DNA from: Roridomyces roridus
Taxonomy: Eukaryota; Basidiomycota; Agaricomycetes; Agaricales; Mycenaceae
DNA length: 64,000 bases
Assembly: GCA_029378245.1 (NCBI GenBank)
Contig: JARKIF010000016.1
Location: 248,001-312,000 of the forward strand
Direction: 5' to 3'
Positions 1 through 10,490 of this stretch are shown piece by piece. Under the pieces are notes generated by a model. It worked only from the letters and a program-made list of their open reading frames with translations, was not told where the DNA came from and did no database searches. The position numbers and the translations under genes are program-made. Positions within the stretch are counted from its first letter, which is position 1. Every line of letters begins with the position of its first letter.

Positions 1-312
1 GGAATGGGAGCATCCAGCGGTATCTCTTCGGTGTAGTGCCAGTTTCCCCCGGGCACGTCGTCCCGCTCGAATACGCGGACTTGATCAAAACCTGCTTGAC
101 TCAACTCGCGATATGCAATGAGCCCGCTGTTGGATCTCGTCAGGACATGCTTGCTCGTCAAGTGTATTAGAGTACCTGACTCCTGCGCCAATGATAGCCA
201 CTTTCTTTACCGGCCATTGGAACTCTAACGCGTCGTCGGATGGTAAGGGTTCTTGCCACCGGTATGCGGCGACCGAGGCAACGAGAGTCGGAAGAATATG
301 ACGGACGAGCAT
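1..312 (-). CDS. Flavin-containing monooxygenase, N-terminal part (runs off left edge)
   Basis: The gene starts at the ATG at 312-310 and leaves the window at base 1, so only about 88 residues are present. Exon 1 (312-176) carries KKVAIIGAG; after an intron at 175-127 the frame resumes as SGLIAYREL. Together they form the GxGxSG dinucleotide-binding fingerprint of an FMO-type enzyme (FAD site), and the second exon continues to VFERDDVPGGNW, the usual end of the second beta strand. The family oxidises soft heteroatoms or carbonyls with NADPH and O2; the substrate cannot be told. It faces the aldolase gene divergently across about 735 bp. The NADPH site and the rest lie outside, so BVMO and FMO subtypes cannot be separated. 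Confidence 0.8.
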
Positions 313-1047
313 GGAGGTATGTAGCTTGGGGTGGAGCCCGACGGCGAGTTGATATATGAAGGTGAATGTCGCTACATCGAACCACGATGGCGCAACATGC
401 CAAAACTTGAGGTCTCGGTCTTCGGCAGCGTATTATCGTGACGATGAATAAGGAGTTCTATTTTGCGCTTGTGAGCTCTTCAATGCTGCTATCTTCCAGG
501 CATAGGCCTAGGTTTAGATTGGCAAGTTGCATCACGCCCAGGATTCCAGACTCCTGTTTTGTGTCGGGGATGAGAGGCATTTGATGCCCGTGCTGATCGC
601 GTCAGTCCTCTTCCAAGCTTTGCAACGAAACTTCTTGATCGAGGCCGTGAATTGTTGACTCTGAGCGCGTGGGGGAGGAAGAACAAAAGTAAAGTTACAA
701 AGCGGATCAACTTTTTATCGGCATCTCGGCATATCATTCATCGGGACACCGTTGAAATTTATAAGTACTCTGATTTTCCTCTGATTTCTCTACAAGTAAG
801 GTACCAGCAGTCCGCGGAAGAGAGCTCTCCAAAATTGTCAGCCCTGCCGGAGCCCCGAGGCTTGGCCTATGACGCTGAATTCAATACACAGACGCTAGTG
901 TATCCCCAAGGTCCCATCGGCGGCGCTCGCACTCCTCGGAGCATGACTGTGGCAGAGCGGAGTCCGTACTACTAGTGTGCGAAACATTGTCTCCGTCTCA
1001 AGAATGCTTTAAATGAGCCAAAGACTGGTTGAAAGCGTATCTACCCA
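313..1047. other. Divergent intergenic region
   Basis: This is the 735-bp space between the monooxygenase start (minus) and the aldolase start (plus). The short open frames in it show no recognisable domain and no splice logic. It probably holds both promoters. No clear TATA box or repeat was seen. Confidence 0.5.
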
Positions 1048-2189
1048 ATGTCCGCTAACGGAAAGCCTCAGTACCAGTTCACCGCCGATCCGGCCACCCA
1101 AGCATCTTGGGCCGCACCGACGCGGCAGCAGCCCAGTAACATGCGCGGACTCATTCGTTCTGGGAAGGTCCTCATGGGCCAGGTCCTATCGTACCCGAGC
1201 AGGCATGTAGCCAAGACACTGGCCGCTGCTGGTGGGGATTGGATTTGGATCGTGCGTAGACGAGGGAAGTTCAAGGCCGGTGGAGCTGATGATGCGTTGT
1301 AGGACACCGAGCACGTTGCCTGGTCGCAGAAAGCCCTCGTCGAGGCAATTCAAATTATCATCCATGAAAGTGGAGGGCGCATGGTTCCGATAGTACGCGT
1401 GCCGAGCAAGACTGCGTTCGATTACATGGTGAGTTGAGTTAGACGCACACCATGCCAGACATTGACTTGAAACAGACATGGTGTCTCGACGCCGGAGCGG
1501 GAGGATTAATCGTACCGCACATCGAGACCGTCGAAGAAGTCATGGCGGTCGCTGGCGCGTGTCGCTTTCCGTATGCTCCGACTCATCATTTCAACTCGGG
1601 GACTAACCTGAATTCAGACCAACAGGACACCGATCATTTCCACCTTTCACATTCGTTAGTCTCGGGTTTAAAGACGGTGTCCACAGCTGATACTTATCGC
1701 AGATCCCCGGTCTGACGGACATTACACCCGAGGGAAAGACGGTCTATACTCTTGCGAATGAGCACATCGCTATCATCCCCCAAGTTGAATCGCGGGTGGG
1801 CATCGCAAATATCGACGCCATCATGCAGATGGACGAAGTGGACGCTGTGATGATTGGTGGTAGGCCGAAATCCATCTACGACTCGCTTTTCTCAACGGAT
1901 CTGTTCAGCGGGAGATCTTCGCCTCGAGATGGGGTTGCCGCTGGGGTTTGTCGGCCAAGAGCCCGAGTTTGTGGCAGCGATAGAGCGCGCAACTGCCATG
2001 TCCAAGAAATACGGCAAGTATCTTATGGGGGCTGCGTTGGGACCCGCGATGGTGGAGGAAAGGCTGCGTCAGGGCTTTACTTTGCTGATAACCACTATCG
2101 ACTTGTACACCTTGGCGGGTGGGACTGTCAGGGACCTGATGACGGCCCGAGCGACGGTAGAAGAGTTGATGAGCAAGCAAGGAGCGTAG
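1048..2189 (+). CDS. HpcH/HpaI-family aldolase (2-keto-3-deoxy acid aldolase type)
   Basis: Six exons join in phase: 1048-1251, 1303-1428, 1476-1570, 1618-1654, 1703-1859 and 1909-2189, giving about 280 residues, normal for the family. These class II aldolases cleave or form 4-hydroxy-2-oxo acids using a divalent metal. The sequence shows WIWIDTEH with the catalytic His, VPIVRVPS with the substrate Arg, IIPQVES with the metal-binding Glu and GAGDLRLEMG with the metal-binding Asp. The intron joins at WIWI/DTEH, DYM/TWCL and MIG/AGDL restore family motifs, which supports the model. Substrate is unknown. Neighbours do not suggest a pathway. Citrate-lyase beta subunits share the fold but differ in the C-terminal part. 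Confidence 0.88.
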
Positions 2190-2194
2190 TTGCT

Positions 2195-2866
2195 TTATTC
2201 GAAGAATCCTTTCAGCCAGGTGGCTTCCTTTTCCATATCCTCCATCGACCGTGCGACACGATCCTCGTCTGCGTCTACCTTGAATGGCTGAGCCACCTCT
2301 GCTTCCGCTTTTTCGAGCGCAGGATAGATCTTGTCGTTATTTTTGCCAGCAAATCTATCGCCAACAGCTTTGCGCGGGAGAAGGTGGAAATGGACATGCG
2401 GAACGGACTGCCCCGCTGCTCTGCCGTCCTGCATATGAATTAGGGATACGAATCATTGAGTGAATCGGCGCAACCTGACAAGCGACAGTGAGCCCGTCGG
2501 CCTCGTAGACGCGTTCGATGACGGATCCGACTTGTTGAACAGCGCGCATTAGAGACGACAGTTCCGGCTCTGCTGGAAATGAGTTTACAAGGCTGATGGT
2601 TATTGAGTTGTCTGACCGCTGAGATCCGCGAGACGTGCAACATGGCGAGTCGGAAGGACCAGGACGTCTACAAGGTCGGTCAAAGACAATTCAACCGGCG
2701 TAAAGACCTACGGCCGGGAACGATGGCTGCCGGGAAATGTTAGTGCCATGGAGTAAAATGCAGGGTAATTATCCCTACGCTTGAGGTTGACGATGGCATA
2801 TGAGAGAGTGGAACGGTAGAATGCCTGACGCGAAACATCGATGGTCGAGAAGAAAAGGGAACCCAT
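2195..2866 (-). CDS. HNT2: FHIT-type HIT hydrolase (diadenosine polyphosphate hydrolase)
   Basis: The start is the ATG at 2866-2864 (MGSLFFSTIDVS). Four introns are needed, joining VNLKP-IVPGH-VLVLPTRHV, RLADLSEPELSSL, and TVACQ to DGRAAGQS. The spliced product has about 155 residues, close to fungal Hnt2/Aph1. The histidine triad HVHFHLLPR lies in the last exon; its central His is the nucleophile that cleaves Ap3A or Ap4A to AMP. The segment IVPGHVLV...RLADL is the FHIT-like substrate loop. The C-terminal tail (DADEDRVARSMEDME) is charged. The gene ends six bases from the aldolase stop, tail to tail, so the 3' UTRs must overlap. FHIT-like is preferred over Hint-like because of the HFHLLPR spacing. 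Confidence 0.9.
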
Positions 2867-2955
2867 TTTTGATTTGATCAACTTTCTTTTGCTCTGTACA
2901 AGATAATTTACAAGATGCGCCATAAAAATACAGTGAGTTTTTCGTGTGTGTCTAT

Positions 2956-3640
2956 TCACCGCCTATACACCCCATAGATGCGTTCCAGCGCCTTGAGTTC
3001 AGAGCAAACACCGACGTGGCGGCGGCCGTCATGGCCTCGAACCTCTCTGCCATGCACGCACTGGTGAGCCACTGCCGAAGAGAAATCGACAATCATCATC
3101 TTCCGCCCGTTCTTGATAAAGTGGCGCCCGTCGAGAGCTTCGCCATGCATCACGCCCGAGTCGTGAATCTCGTACATGGCCGACATTATCTTTTGGCTAT
3201 GGACCCTCTTCAGCACCCATGTCGACCAGAAAACCAAGGTAAACTCACTGAGGATCATGTATGTGCTTTTCCGGCACCGGCGGGCAATACTCGAGGACTA
3301 GACACGACATCTGCTTGCCCGCGACTTTGCCGCGAAAGTGACCTAGACAGCGTGGCACGACGCGCCCTTGCAACTGTCCCATATGCGCGTCATAAAACTG
3401 GGCCTCCCGCTCAAGCGCCTCTGTCCCGTCGGGTGTCCACGCCATCTTGATCACCGCCACGTCCGCGTCGGTGTCCGTATTGCTCCGGGGCAACGCGCCA
3501 GCACTGATCCGTACCGTGCAGATATTGTCGCGGCCATCCAGTCGTCGTATAAGACGCGCTCCATAGTGCACGTTTCCGTTCGTCCATGACCACAGCTTGT
3601 AAGTCGTGTGTGCGTCCCAGATAAGCTCGAGGGTCGACAT
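2956..3640 (-). CDS. Protein kinase-fold protein, probably catalytically impaired
   Basis: Two exons are visible. The first reads from MSTLELIWDAHTTYKLW to VPEKHIHDP; an intron of about 48 bp with donor GTGAGT follows, and the second exon runs from HSQKIMSAMYEIH to a stop at 2956. Kinase-like elements are VAVIKMAW (lysine strand), CLVLEYCPP (hinge), EIHDSGVMHGE (catalytic-loop position, lacking the HRD triad) and MMIVDFSSA (DFG position, here DFS). It is only about 210 residues. Short kinase-like proteins of this kind are common in mushroom-forming fungi and their substrates are unknown. An in-frame ATG at 3763-3761 would add 41 residues; I prefer the downstream start because the extra part looks like leader sequence. 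Confidence 0.55.
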
Positions 3641-3956
3641 TGGGATTTTTGGGTGGAATCTCCCCCTCGCCCTCAGTTTTATACTTTCCAGACAATGGTG
3701 CCTGCGCTTTGGCAAGAAGGGTGTTTTTGCGAGGCCAGCGGGAAAAAGGCCATTGTATGTCACTCCGGGACGCTTTTGAATAATCTCAATCTTACCAGAA
3801 ACGGGATTCGGTATATTTGGCCCATTATCCGCTCGGCGGCCCTCGGCGGCTGTGCCACAGCTTCTTCAATCGTCCTCGTTGCAGTTTCACGAAGGGTAGA
3901 TTACCGGGCCATAATATTCAAAAACTACATACTATACATCGTATCTACATGAAATC

Positions 3957-5287
3957 CTAATCGTATGTGGACATGACCTTCTCCAGCTCTTCCGGTTCAA
4001 AATCAAAGGAAATGGAGCCATTTGACGGGGACGATCTCGGCTGGGGCGGTGATGAACGCGAAGGTGTTGTAGGCGTCTCCGCCGTGACCGACACATCGCA
4101 CAGCTTCGGCTCTGGGTGCTCGCTCTTTGCCGGCTCGCTCTTCGTCTGTGCACCGCCATTGACAAGGGGCGAACGAAACTTTCGTGCCGCTTGGGATGCC
4201 GAGGGTGCGTTCGACGATGCGACAGCAAGTGGTGCTGTCTTGGTGCGTCGCATTCCGAGCGCAGGAGGTGCACGGCGCTGCTCAGGCTGCGATTGGGACA
4301 GTTGTGGCACCAGGGGCGGGGTTGTAGGTGGGGGAGTCGGTTTAGCAGACGCCTTTTGCTGAAGCAGTGGGTGCAGTATGGGTTCCGCAGGCCGTTGTGA
4401 TGGCTCGAATTGCAAACGCGGAAGTGACTGCTGTGGTGCGTTGCGTGAATTTGAACGACGTGCTCGCGGTGGTGTGGATTGGGCGGAAGGTCTAGGGAAT
4501 GAGGGCAGCACCGCGTTGCTGGTCAATTGTTCGTCCGCAAAGACGCGATTATGAGGAACAGGTGGAGGTGGCATGAGACCTTGCCGCGTATCCGGTTCGG
4601 GGCTGGTCATAATTGTGTCTCCAGAGCTGGGTAGCGAGTCTTCCATTGAAGATGTGGAGGAGGACAAGGAAGATTTGATGCTCGAGTTGCGCACGAGGGC
4701 GGCAGGTTCCCGACTCTTGCCCTTGCTCGACCCCGTTGCACGCGTACCCATGGGAGACTGGCGATGCAAGTTCATCGTGCGCTCCTTGACCCCAATCTTC
4801 TTCGTGGTCCCAGCCCTTGAGGATGGTCTGGAATTGCTCGAATTCTCATCGGCCCCCTTGGCTATGAGCTTGATCATGGATGCGATCTGCGCCGGCGACG
4901 TTACAGAGGCATTCTTGGACGCCGAAGCCCGTGTCGCCTGCGTTTTGCCCTTGTTCGCATGGGCGGGCCGCCACCGTGTAGTTGGGAGCACGACACCTGA
5001 ACTAGACGCGGGGCCCGACGAGGCGGATGCTACGGGCTGCGAGGGATATAACCAGTCGCTTTGCTTCAGCTTCGGGGCTGAGAGTAAGTCAGCGGCGTCC
5101 TTGTTATCACGGTGGCGAGACACGAACCGCGTTGCCCCCATTTCTGTTGTTCTGCGCCAGCGAAAAGCGGCTGAGAAGCCTTCCAGCAAACCTCTCCATC
5201 GTCGTCCGGTGGGTCGGACGTTGGGAGACTGTCGCGCATGGGGTGCATGTTCAAGTCATCGAAGTAGTCGTCGCGGTCATCCATCAT
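3957..5287 (-). CDS. Disordered Ser/Pro-rich protein of unknown function
   Basis: One open frame of about 390 residues (up to 5189) is rich in Ser, Pro, Thr and Arg, with basic Ser/Thr-Pro sites (TPPRARRSNSRN, RRTKTAPLA) and an acidic end, FDFEPEELEKVMSTYD. An upstream frame at 5287 (MMDDRDDYFDDLNMHPM) looks coding and probably is the first exon, but the join is uncertain: the best option leaves the acidic exon at GTTTGC and re-enters at DAADLLSAPKLK. No folded domain was recognised. The composition suggests a phosphorylated scaffold or regulatory protein, which is inference only. The gene lies between the kinase-like gene and MET2, all on the minus strand. Confidence 0.6.
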
Positions 5288-5719
5288 CTTTATACCACGG
5301 CGCTCTTTTGTTCAAAGTCTTTGTTCATTTAGTGTCGTGGGTCTTGATCTAAGGAGATTGTTTAGCTGTGCGTTGAAAGAGCGCGGAGAAGACCAGACCT
5401 TAGCGTGCCCAACAACTTGAAAAAGAGCGTATGGGACACGTTTCTGTTGAAGGGCGTGGCTGCAGTGAAGAAAACGCCAGCAAGCAGAAACGCGTGAGCG
5501 AACGCAGTTGACAGTCAATGTGCAAGAGCGCGTCGTGGGAACGATCACCGACGCCGTCCGCATCAGACGGCTTGCTCTACCGAAAACATTATTCTATTGC
5601 CTATATATGTATGTAGTTGGATACATGCTAATGCTGATGTAGTTGGATACATTCAAGCCCAGGATGAGCAAAAGAAAGAAAAGGAAAGATAGCAAGCAAA
5701 CAGCAAGACGCGGCTCCTA

Positions 5720-7098
5720 CTACCAACGCGTCAGATCCACCTCCGCCTCACCAAACACACTCTCCTTCTTCACCGCAAAGTCCGCCTCGCCGTCCTCCGC
5801 CACCAATGGCCCTTCATACAAGTCCTTGAGCTCGCGCTGTAGGAAGCCCAGAACGGAATGATTGATTTCCTCAAACTCGACGAGGAACCCATCGTGCCCC
5901 TCCCCACTGGCTACCACGACAAGCTCCGAGCCGGGTATGTGAGAAGCAATGAGCGCCTGTTCCGGCGGTGTGAACAACCCGTCGGATTGAATCGATATTA
6001 CGAGTGCATGAGGCGGCAGCATGGCGAGTGTCTTCGCCAAAAGCTCGTCTGTCGTGGTCCCCTCGCTTGCGACACGGCCCCTTGCGAGATCATGCGTGTC
6101 CATCTTGCGTGTAATGTGGATGTAGCAGTTGGCGTCAAAGCGCGCGATAAACTTGTCGCCCTGATATCTCAAGTACGACTGTGCGGAAAAGATGGGTCGT
6201 GGAGTTGGTGCAGGCTCCCTGCCATCGCGATCCAGGCCATCGTTGTGCAGCTCCAAAGCCTCGACCTCCAATGGTGGCGACGCCGGCGGCGTTATGAGCC
6301 CCTCCCTTGCTTCGCTCCTCTTGGTCGTCGGCGGGGTGGCAGGGAGATGCACCTTGCGACCGAAACGCCGCTCAAACGAGTCGCGGGAGCGATAGGTGAG
6401 GAGAGCGCACATACGAGCCGCAGAGAGGCCATTGCGTGGCTGTTCGCTGGGCTCGTAGTACCCCTCCTTGTAGGCAGGGTCACTGTAGATGCTTTGCCGC
6501 TGACTCTCGCCCCAGGCGATACACCACGCGGAATGACGGGCAGAGGTAGCTAGGACGATGATGCGGCGAACAAAGCCCGGCGGAGAGAGGAGCGGCCATT
6601 CAAGGGTAGCCATGCCACCCATGGACCCACCAATGACAACGGCGACGCGACGTACACCCAGATGTTGGATAAGAACGTGCTGGTGTATACGGACGTCGTC
6701 CCGTATGGACGTAGGCGGGAATTCTGGCCCATACGGACGGCCTGTCGCAGGGTTCGTGGTGATTGGAGACGCCGAACCGTAGGGAGATCCGAGTACATTG
6801 GCGCAGAAGATGAAGAACCGACTGGGATCGAAGGCCTTGTTGCTGCCCATGAGCGGACCCCACCTATGTATTCATGTTGGTCAATGTAGCATGAGGGCCG
6901 CACAGCTGCTCACCAATCCTCGACGTCGGCACTTCCTGTAAGGGCATGGCAGATGACCATAACATTGTCGCGAGCTTCATTGAGGCGCCCCCAGGTCTTG
7001 TAGGCAACAGGCGCGTCCTTGAGCTCCGTCCCGCATTCGAGAGTGAAGGACGGGACGACGAAAATTTGCTGGTCAATACGGGGGATGCTGGAGGACAT
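5720..7098 (-). CDS. MET2: Homoserine O-acetyltransferase
   Basis: The product transfers acetyl from acetyl-CoA to homoserine, an early step of methionine synthesis. The ATG at 7098-7096 opens exon 1; one intron (6913-6864) joins ADVEDW to WGPLMGSNKAF. The alpha/beta-hydrolase elbow VIGGSMGGM carries the nucleophile Ser near residue 142, SDGLF the Asp and GEGHDGF the His, completing the triad. Oxyanion residues are expected around CHALTGS. A Pro/Arg-rich insert between GRKVHLPATPP and PIFSAQSYLRYQGDKF separates the halves, as is usual in fungal enzymes. Total length is about 442 residues. The frame is clean throughout. Serine acetyltransferase homologues are the main alternative but the linker and motif order fit MET2. 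Confidence 0.95.
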
Positions 7099-7334
7099 GG
7101 GAGGTAAAAAGAATGGAGGAAACGAGGGCTCGGTGTTATAAAGTCCACGTTGTAGCGCTAAGCAGTCCGCATGTGCCGGACGTTCTACAGCCAACAGCAG
7201 GTGTGCTGGGTCCCCGCCGCTTACAAGTGAGAGGCGATGGTTTGAGTCAAGGACGAAAATCAGTGATCGCACTATTCTTTCAAAACGCCGCCGCCGACGC
7301 GTCGGCCTACTCGGCTTGCTACTCTACTGCTAAT

Positions 7335-8745
7335 TTAGTTGTATCCACGAATGTAGTTGCGCGACTGCCCATATTGGTCCTCCTGCTGCTCCGTGTCGGG
7401 GAGGCAAGTGTAAATCCACCAACCCGCAACAGACTGCACAGTATCGTTGGCTCCGGTGACAGAGAGCGAACGGTCTCCGCTGGAAAAGACGCGCATCCCG
7501 ACGTTGCCGGCCACCATAACACATTGGTAGGTCACCTCCGGCGAAACATTAGTATCGACGAGTTTGACATTGACTTCGCCGACTCCGGGAGGAACCATGC
7601 TACCGGCTAGGATGTGATATGGTGTATCATCGAGGACAAGGCAGTGCTTGGGGTCTCCACCCCAGCGCACCTTGCGTCCATACGCGTGATCCAGCGCGTC
7701 CGGGTTCGCAAACGTCGCCCAAAAGTCTGCAGCAGTGAGGGTAGTGTGGTCGACATTGGCTGCGCCGGTCTGTTCGTTATGAGTAAAGTTCTCAAAAGAG
7801 TTGTGGTCACATACGGCGTTCAAGGGAAGTCCTAACCATTTGCCCTCTTTGCTGAAAACGGTGAACGCGGTGACCCATCCGGAATAGTAGTCCCCGCGAC
7901 CGCTACCCCCGGGTTGATAGTGTGCGACGCGTTGCCAAAAGTCCACATTCCCCGGGTGGTTGGGTTCGTCGAAAGCGGCCACGAAACGACCGATTACAGG
8001 ACGCAAGAGATGATACCAGGCAGTGGTTTCGATCCCATATTCCTTGAGCTTTTCGATACGGTTTAAAATGTCCACCCAATCCGACTTGGTGCCCTCAAGG
8101 GTGACACGTGGGATCCCACAGCCAAACATCATCACTTTAAATTCGAAGTATTCTTGCAGGGTCGCCATGAGTAGGATGGCCCCGACTGTCGTGTCATTGA
8201 CGGTAGTTGTTGTGAATGAGGGTGAAGCCCAGGCGCGTAGGGCAGGATCGACGACATTCTTCTCGATGAGATCCGACATTTGACTGGCAACTTGGTCGAA
8301 ATCGACGCCGTACGGCGTAAGTGCTCGGGTGAAAACGGTCAATTCCCGTTTCCCTTCGTGAGCGACAAAGTTGGCGCGCAAGAGTTCAGCGCGTGCGGTA
8401 ACAAAGAAGTTGAACTGGCATAGGATAGCCAGCCACACGTCGTCAGGACGAAGAACAAGTGCACGGTCATGAGTGTATGCTTCCAGGAGGGTCGCAACTA
8501 AACCGTTCTGATTTGGGACGAGACCGTGGAGACTGCAAGCAAGTAATGAGTCCAGGTAAGGATAATAAAGACTGTGCATACGGGATATTTTCACGGTCAG
8601 AGCCGAAGGTAGACTTGAAGATCTTGTCTGCCTTTTTGGCTTGATTCGGACATGCCGAGGCAAGCGTCTCTCTAGCCCCATGTACCTGATTCAGGCGGGT
8701 GAAGGACTGGGCTGGGTGTTTTGCTACAGGGAAAGAAACAGGCAT
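7335..8745 (-). CDS. DUF4419 protein, copy 1 (intact)
   Basis: Two exons: 8745-8582 (start MPVSFPVAKHPAQSF) and 8532-7335, separated by an intron at 8581-8533. The roughly 460-residue product matches the DUF4419 pattern: LRPDDVWLAIL, FVAHEGKREL, IEKNVVDP, CGIPRVTLEG-KSDWVDI, EKLKEYG, FWQRVAHY-GGSG and GWVTAFTVFS. The biochemical function of the family is unknown; members occur in expanded sets in fungi. It is the first of three tandem genes on the minus strand and the only one with an unbroken frame. At the position where copies 2 and 3 have an intron (after KWLG..LN), copy 1 reads through with about 20 codons of its own. The tail is charged and variable. Confidence 0.88.
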
Positions 8746-8913
8746 CGAGTGGAAGGACGTGGCAGGTCGTTGAGTAACTTGAGTTTAAAGAGCTCATTGA
8801 GCGCTCCTAAAGGGCAGTGCGATCAACGATTACCCCATTTGATCTTCGCGTCGCGTCCCTTGGGCAAGAAAATAAGATTTACACGTACAGTACATACAAG
8901 TCTTTTCAGTCCT

Positions 8914-10361
8914 TCATTTTCCAACATTGAATCTCTCGAACATCTGCATACGACGCATCCCGCGCGCTTCGAGTGCCCTCTCTTGCTGCTCCTTCTCATC
9001 CACGCAGGTGAACATCCACCACCCGGCGACAGGCTGTACCGTGTCATTCGTGCCGCTCGCGGAAAGAGAACGGTCACCGCTGGACGAGACGCGTGTCCCG
9101 ATATTACCAGCCACCATCGCACACTCCAAGGTCACTCCGGGCCCTTGATCGAAATCCACAATTTTGACGCCGACTTCCGCATACCCTGGGGGGACTGCCC
9201 CGCCACTGAGGCGATGGTAGGGAGTGTCGTCGAGAACGAGACGTTGATAAGGGGTCTTCATGTCCCAAACATGATCCGTGCGGCCATGGTCAGTCTTTGC
9301 GTAGGTAGCCCAGAATTGGGCCGCAGTGAGCGCTGCGGGGTCAATGGCCTTCCCAGCATCCTAAGAATTCGAGTTTCAGTATCCCATTCGGTTACAAGGC
9401 TTTAAAAAACTCACCGTATTCAGAAACGGCCCCAACCATTTCCCTTCTTTGCTGAACACGGTGAATGCGGTGATCCACCCGGTATAAAAATCGCCACTAC
9501 CACTGCCGCCGGCTTCATAATGAGCGACGCGCTGCCAGAAATCGACGTTGGCCGCACTAGTTGGCGCGTCGAAAGCGGCGAACAAAACGGGTTACCACAG
9601 GTTGAAGGAGGTGGTACCATGCCGTTGTTTCAATACCATATTCCTTGAGCTTCTCGAGACGACCAAGAATGTCCACCCAATCCGACCTCTCGCCGTCGAG
9701 GGTGACGCGGGGAATTCCACAGCCGCCCGCTAAGATCTTGTACTCGAAGTAGTGTTTAAGCGTCGCCATAAGTAAAACGCAGCCGCATATCGTGTCATTG
9801 AGGGTCGTTGACGTGAAAGAGGGAGTAGCCCAAGTGCGAAGAGAAGGGTCGACGACGTTCTTCTCAATGAGCCCGGCCATCTCACGAGCCACATCGCCAA
9901 AATCGATGGTCTTTACGGTCTTGGGCCTGCAATCAATGACCAATTCTCGCTTCCCCTCGTGCGCAACAAAGCTAGCGCGTAAAAGCTCTGCACGCCCGGT
10001 GACGAAGAAGTTAAATTGGCTAAGGATTGCAAGCCAGACATCATCGGGGCGTATCACCAGGGCCCGATCTTTCGTGTAAGCCTCCAACAGTGTCGCAACA
10101 AATCCGTTCTGATTCGGAAGGGCAAGACCTGGGATCCTTGAGTAGATGTCGCGTCTGAGGAAGGAATATCAGTGAGCGCCAGTGGTCGGCATGGTTCTAT
10201 ACAGACGACTCTGTGTTGTCGGCGATCGAGAATTGCAATATTTCATCGACCTTTGTGTCCTCGTTCGGGCACGCTTTTTGGAGTATCCCCTTTGCTGTGT
10301 GCCCCGTAAAGGCTGTGAACGATTGGGCAGGATGTTTCGCTACAGCAAATGAAACTGGCAT
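8914..10361 (-). pseudogene. DUF4419 protein, copy 2 (one frame break)
   Basis: Start is MPVSFAVAKHPAQSF at 10361. The first intron ends just before RDIYSRIPGL; a second intron follows GPFLNT and re-enters at DAGKAIDP. Domain motifs match copy 1 (RPDDVWLAILSQFNFFV, CGIPRVTLDGERSDWVDI, AWYHLLQPV). At about 9580-9583 the frame shifts: upstream reads TRFVRRFRRAN then stop, whereas removing one base gives the expected FVAAFDAPTSAANVDFWQ. Everything downstream is open to the stop at 8914. Either the gene is recently dead or one base is wrong in the assembly. The ORF pieces flanking the break are strongly conserved, which argues that any inactivation is young. Confidence 0.8.
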
Positions 10362-10490
10362 GATTGTGGTTTGGAACGAGGTGCAATCATTTGCGGACTT
10401 CGATCATTTGCGATGCGATCACTTGCTGACTTTAAAATTACAACGAGATCAAGAAATATTCGCATAGTACACGAGTGAATCCTACTAGTA

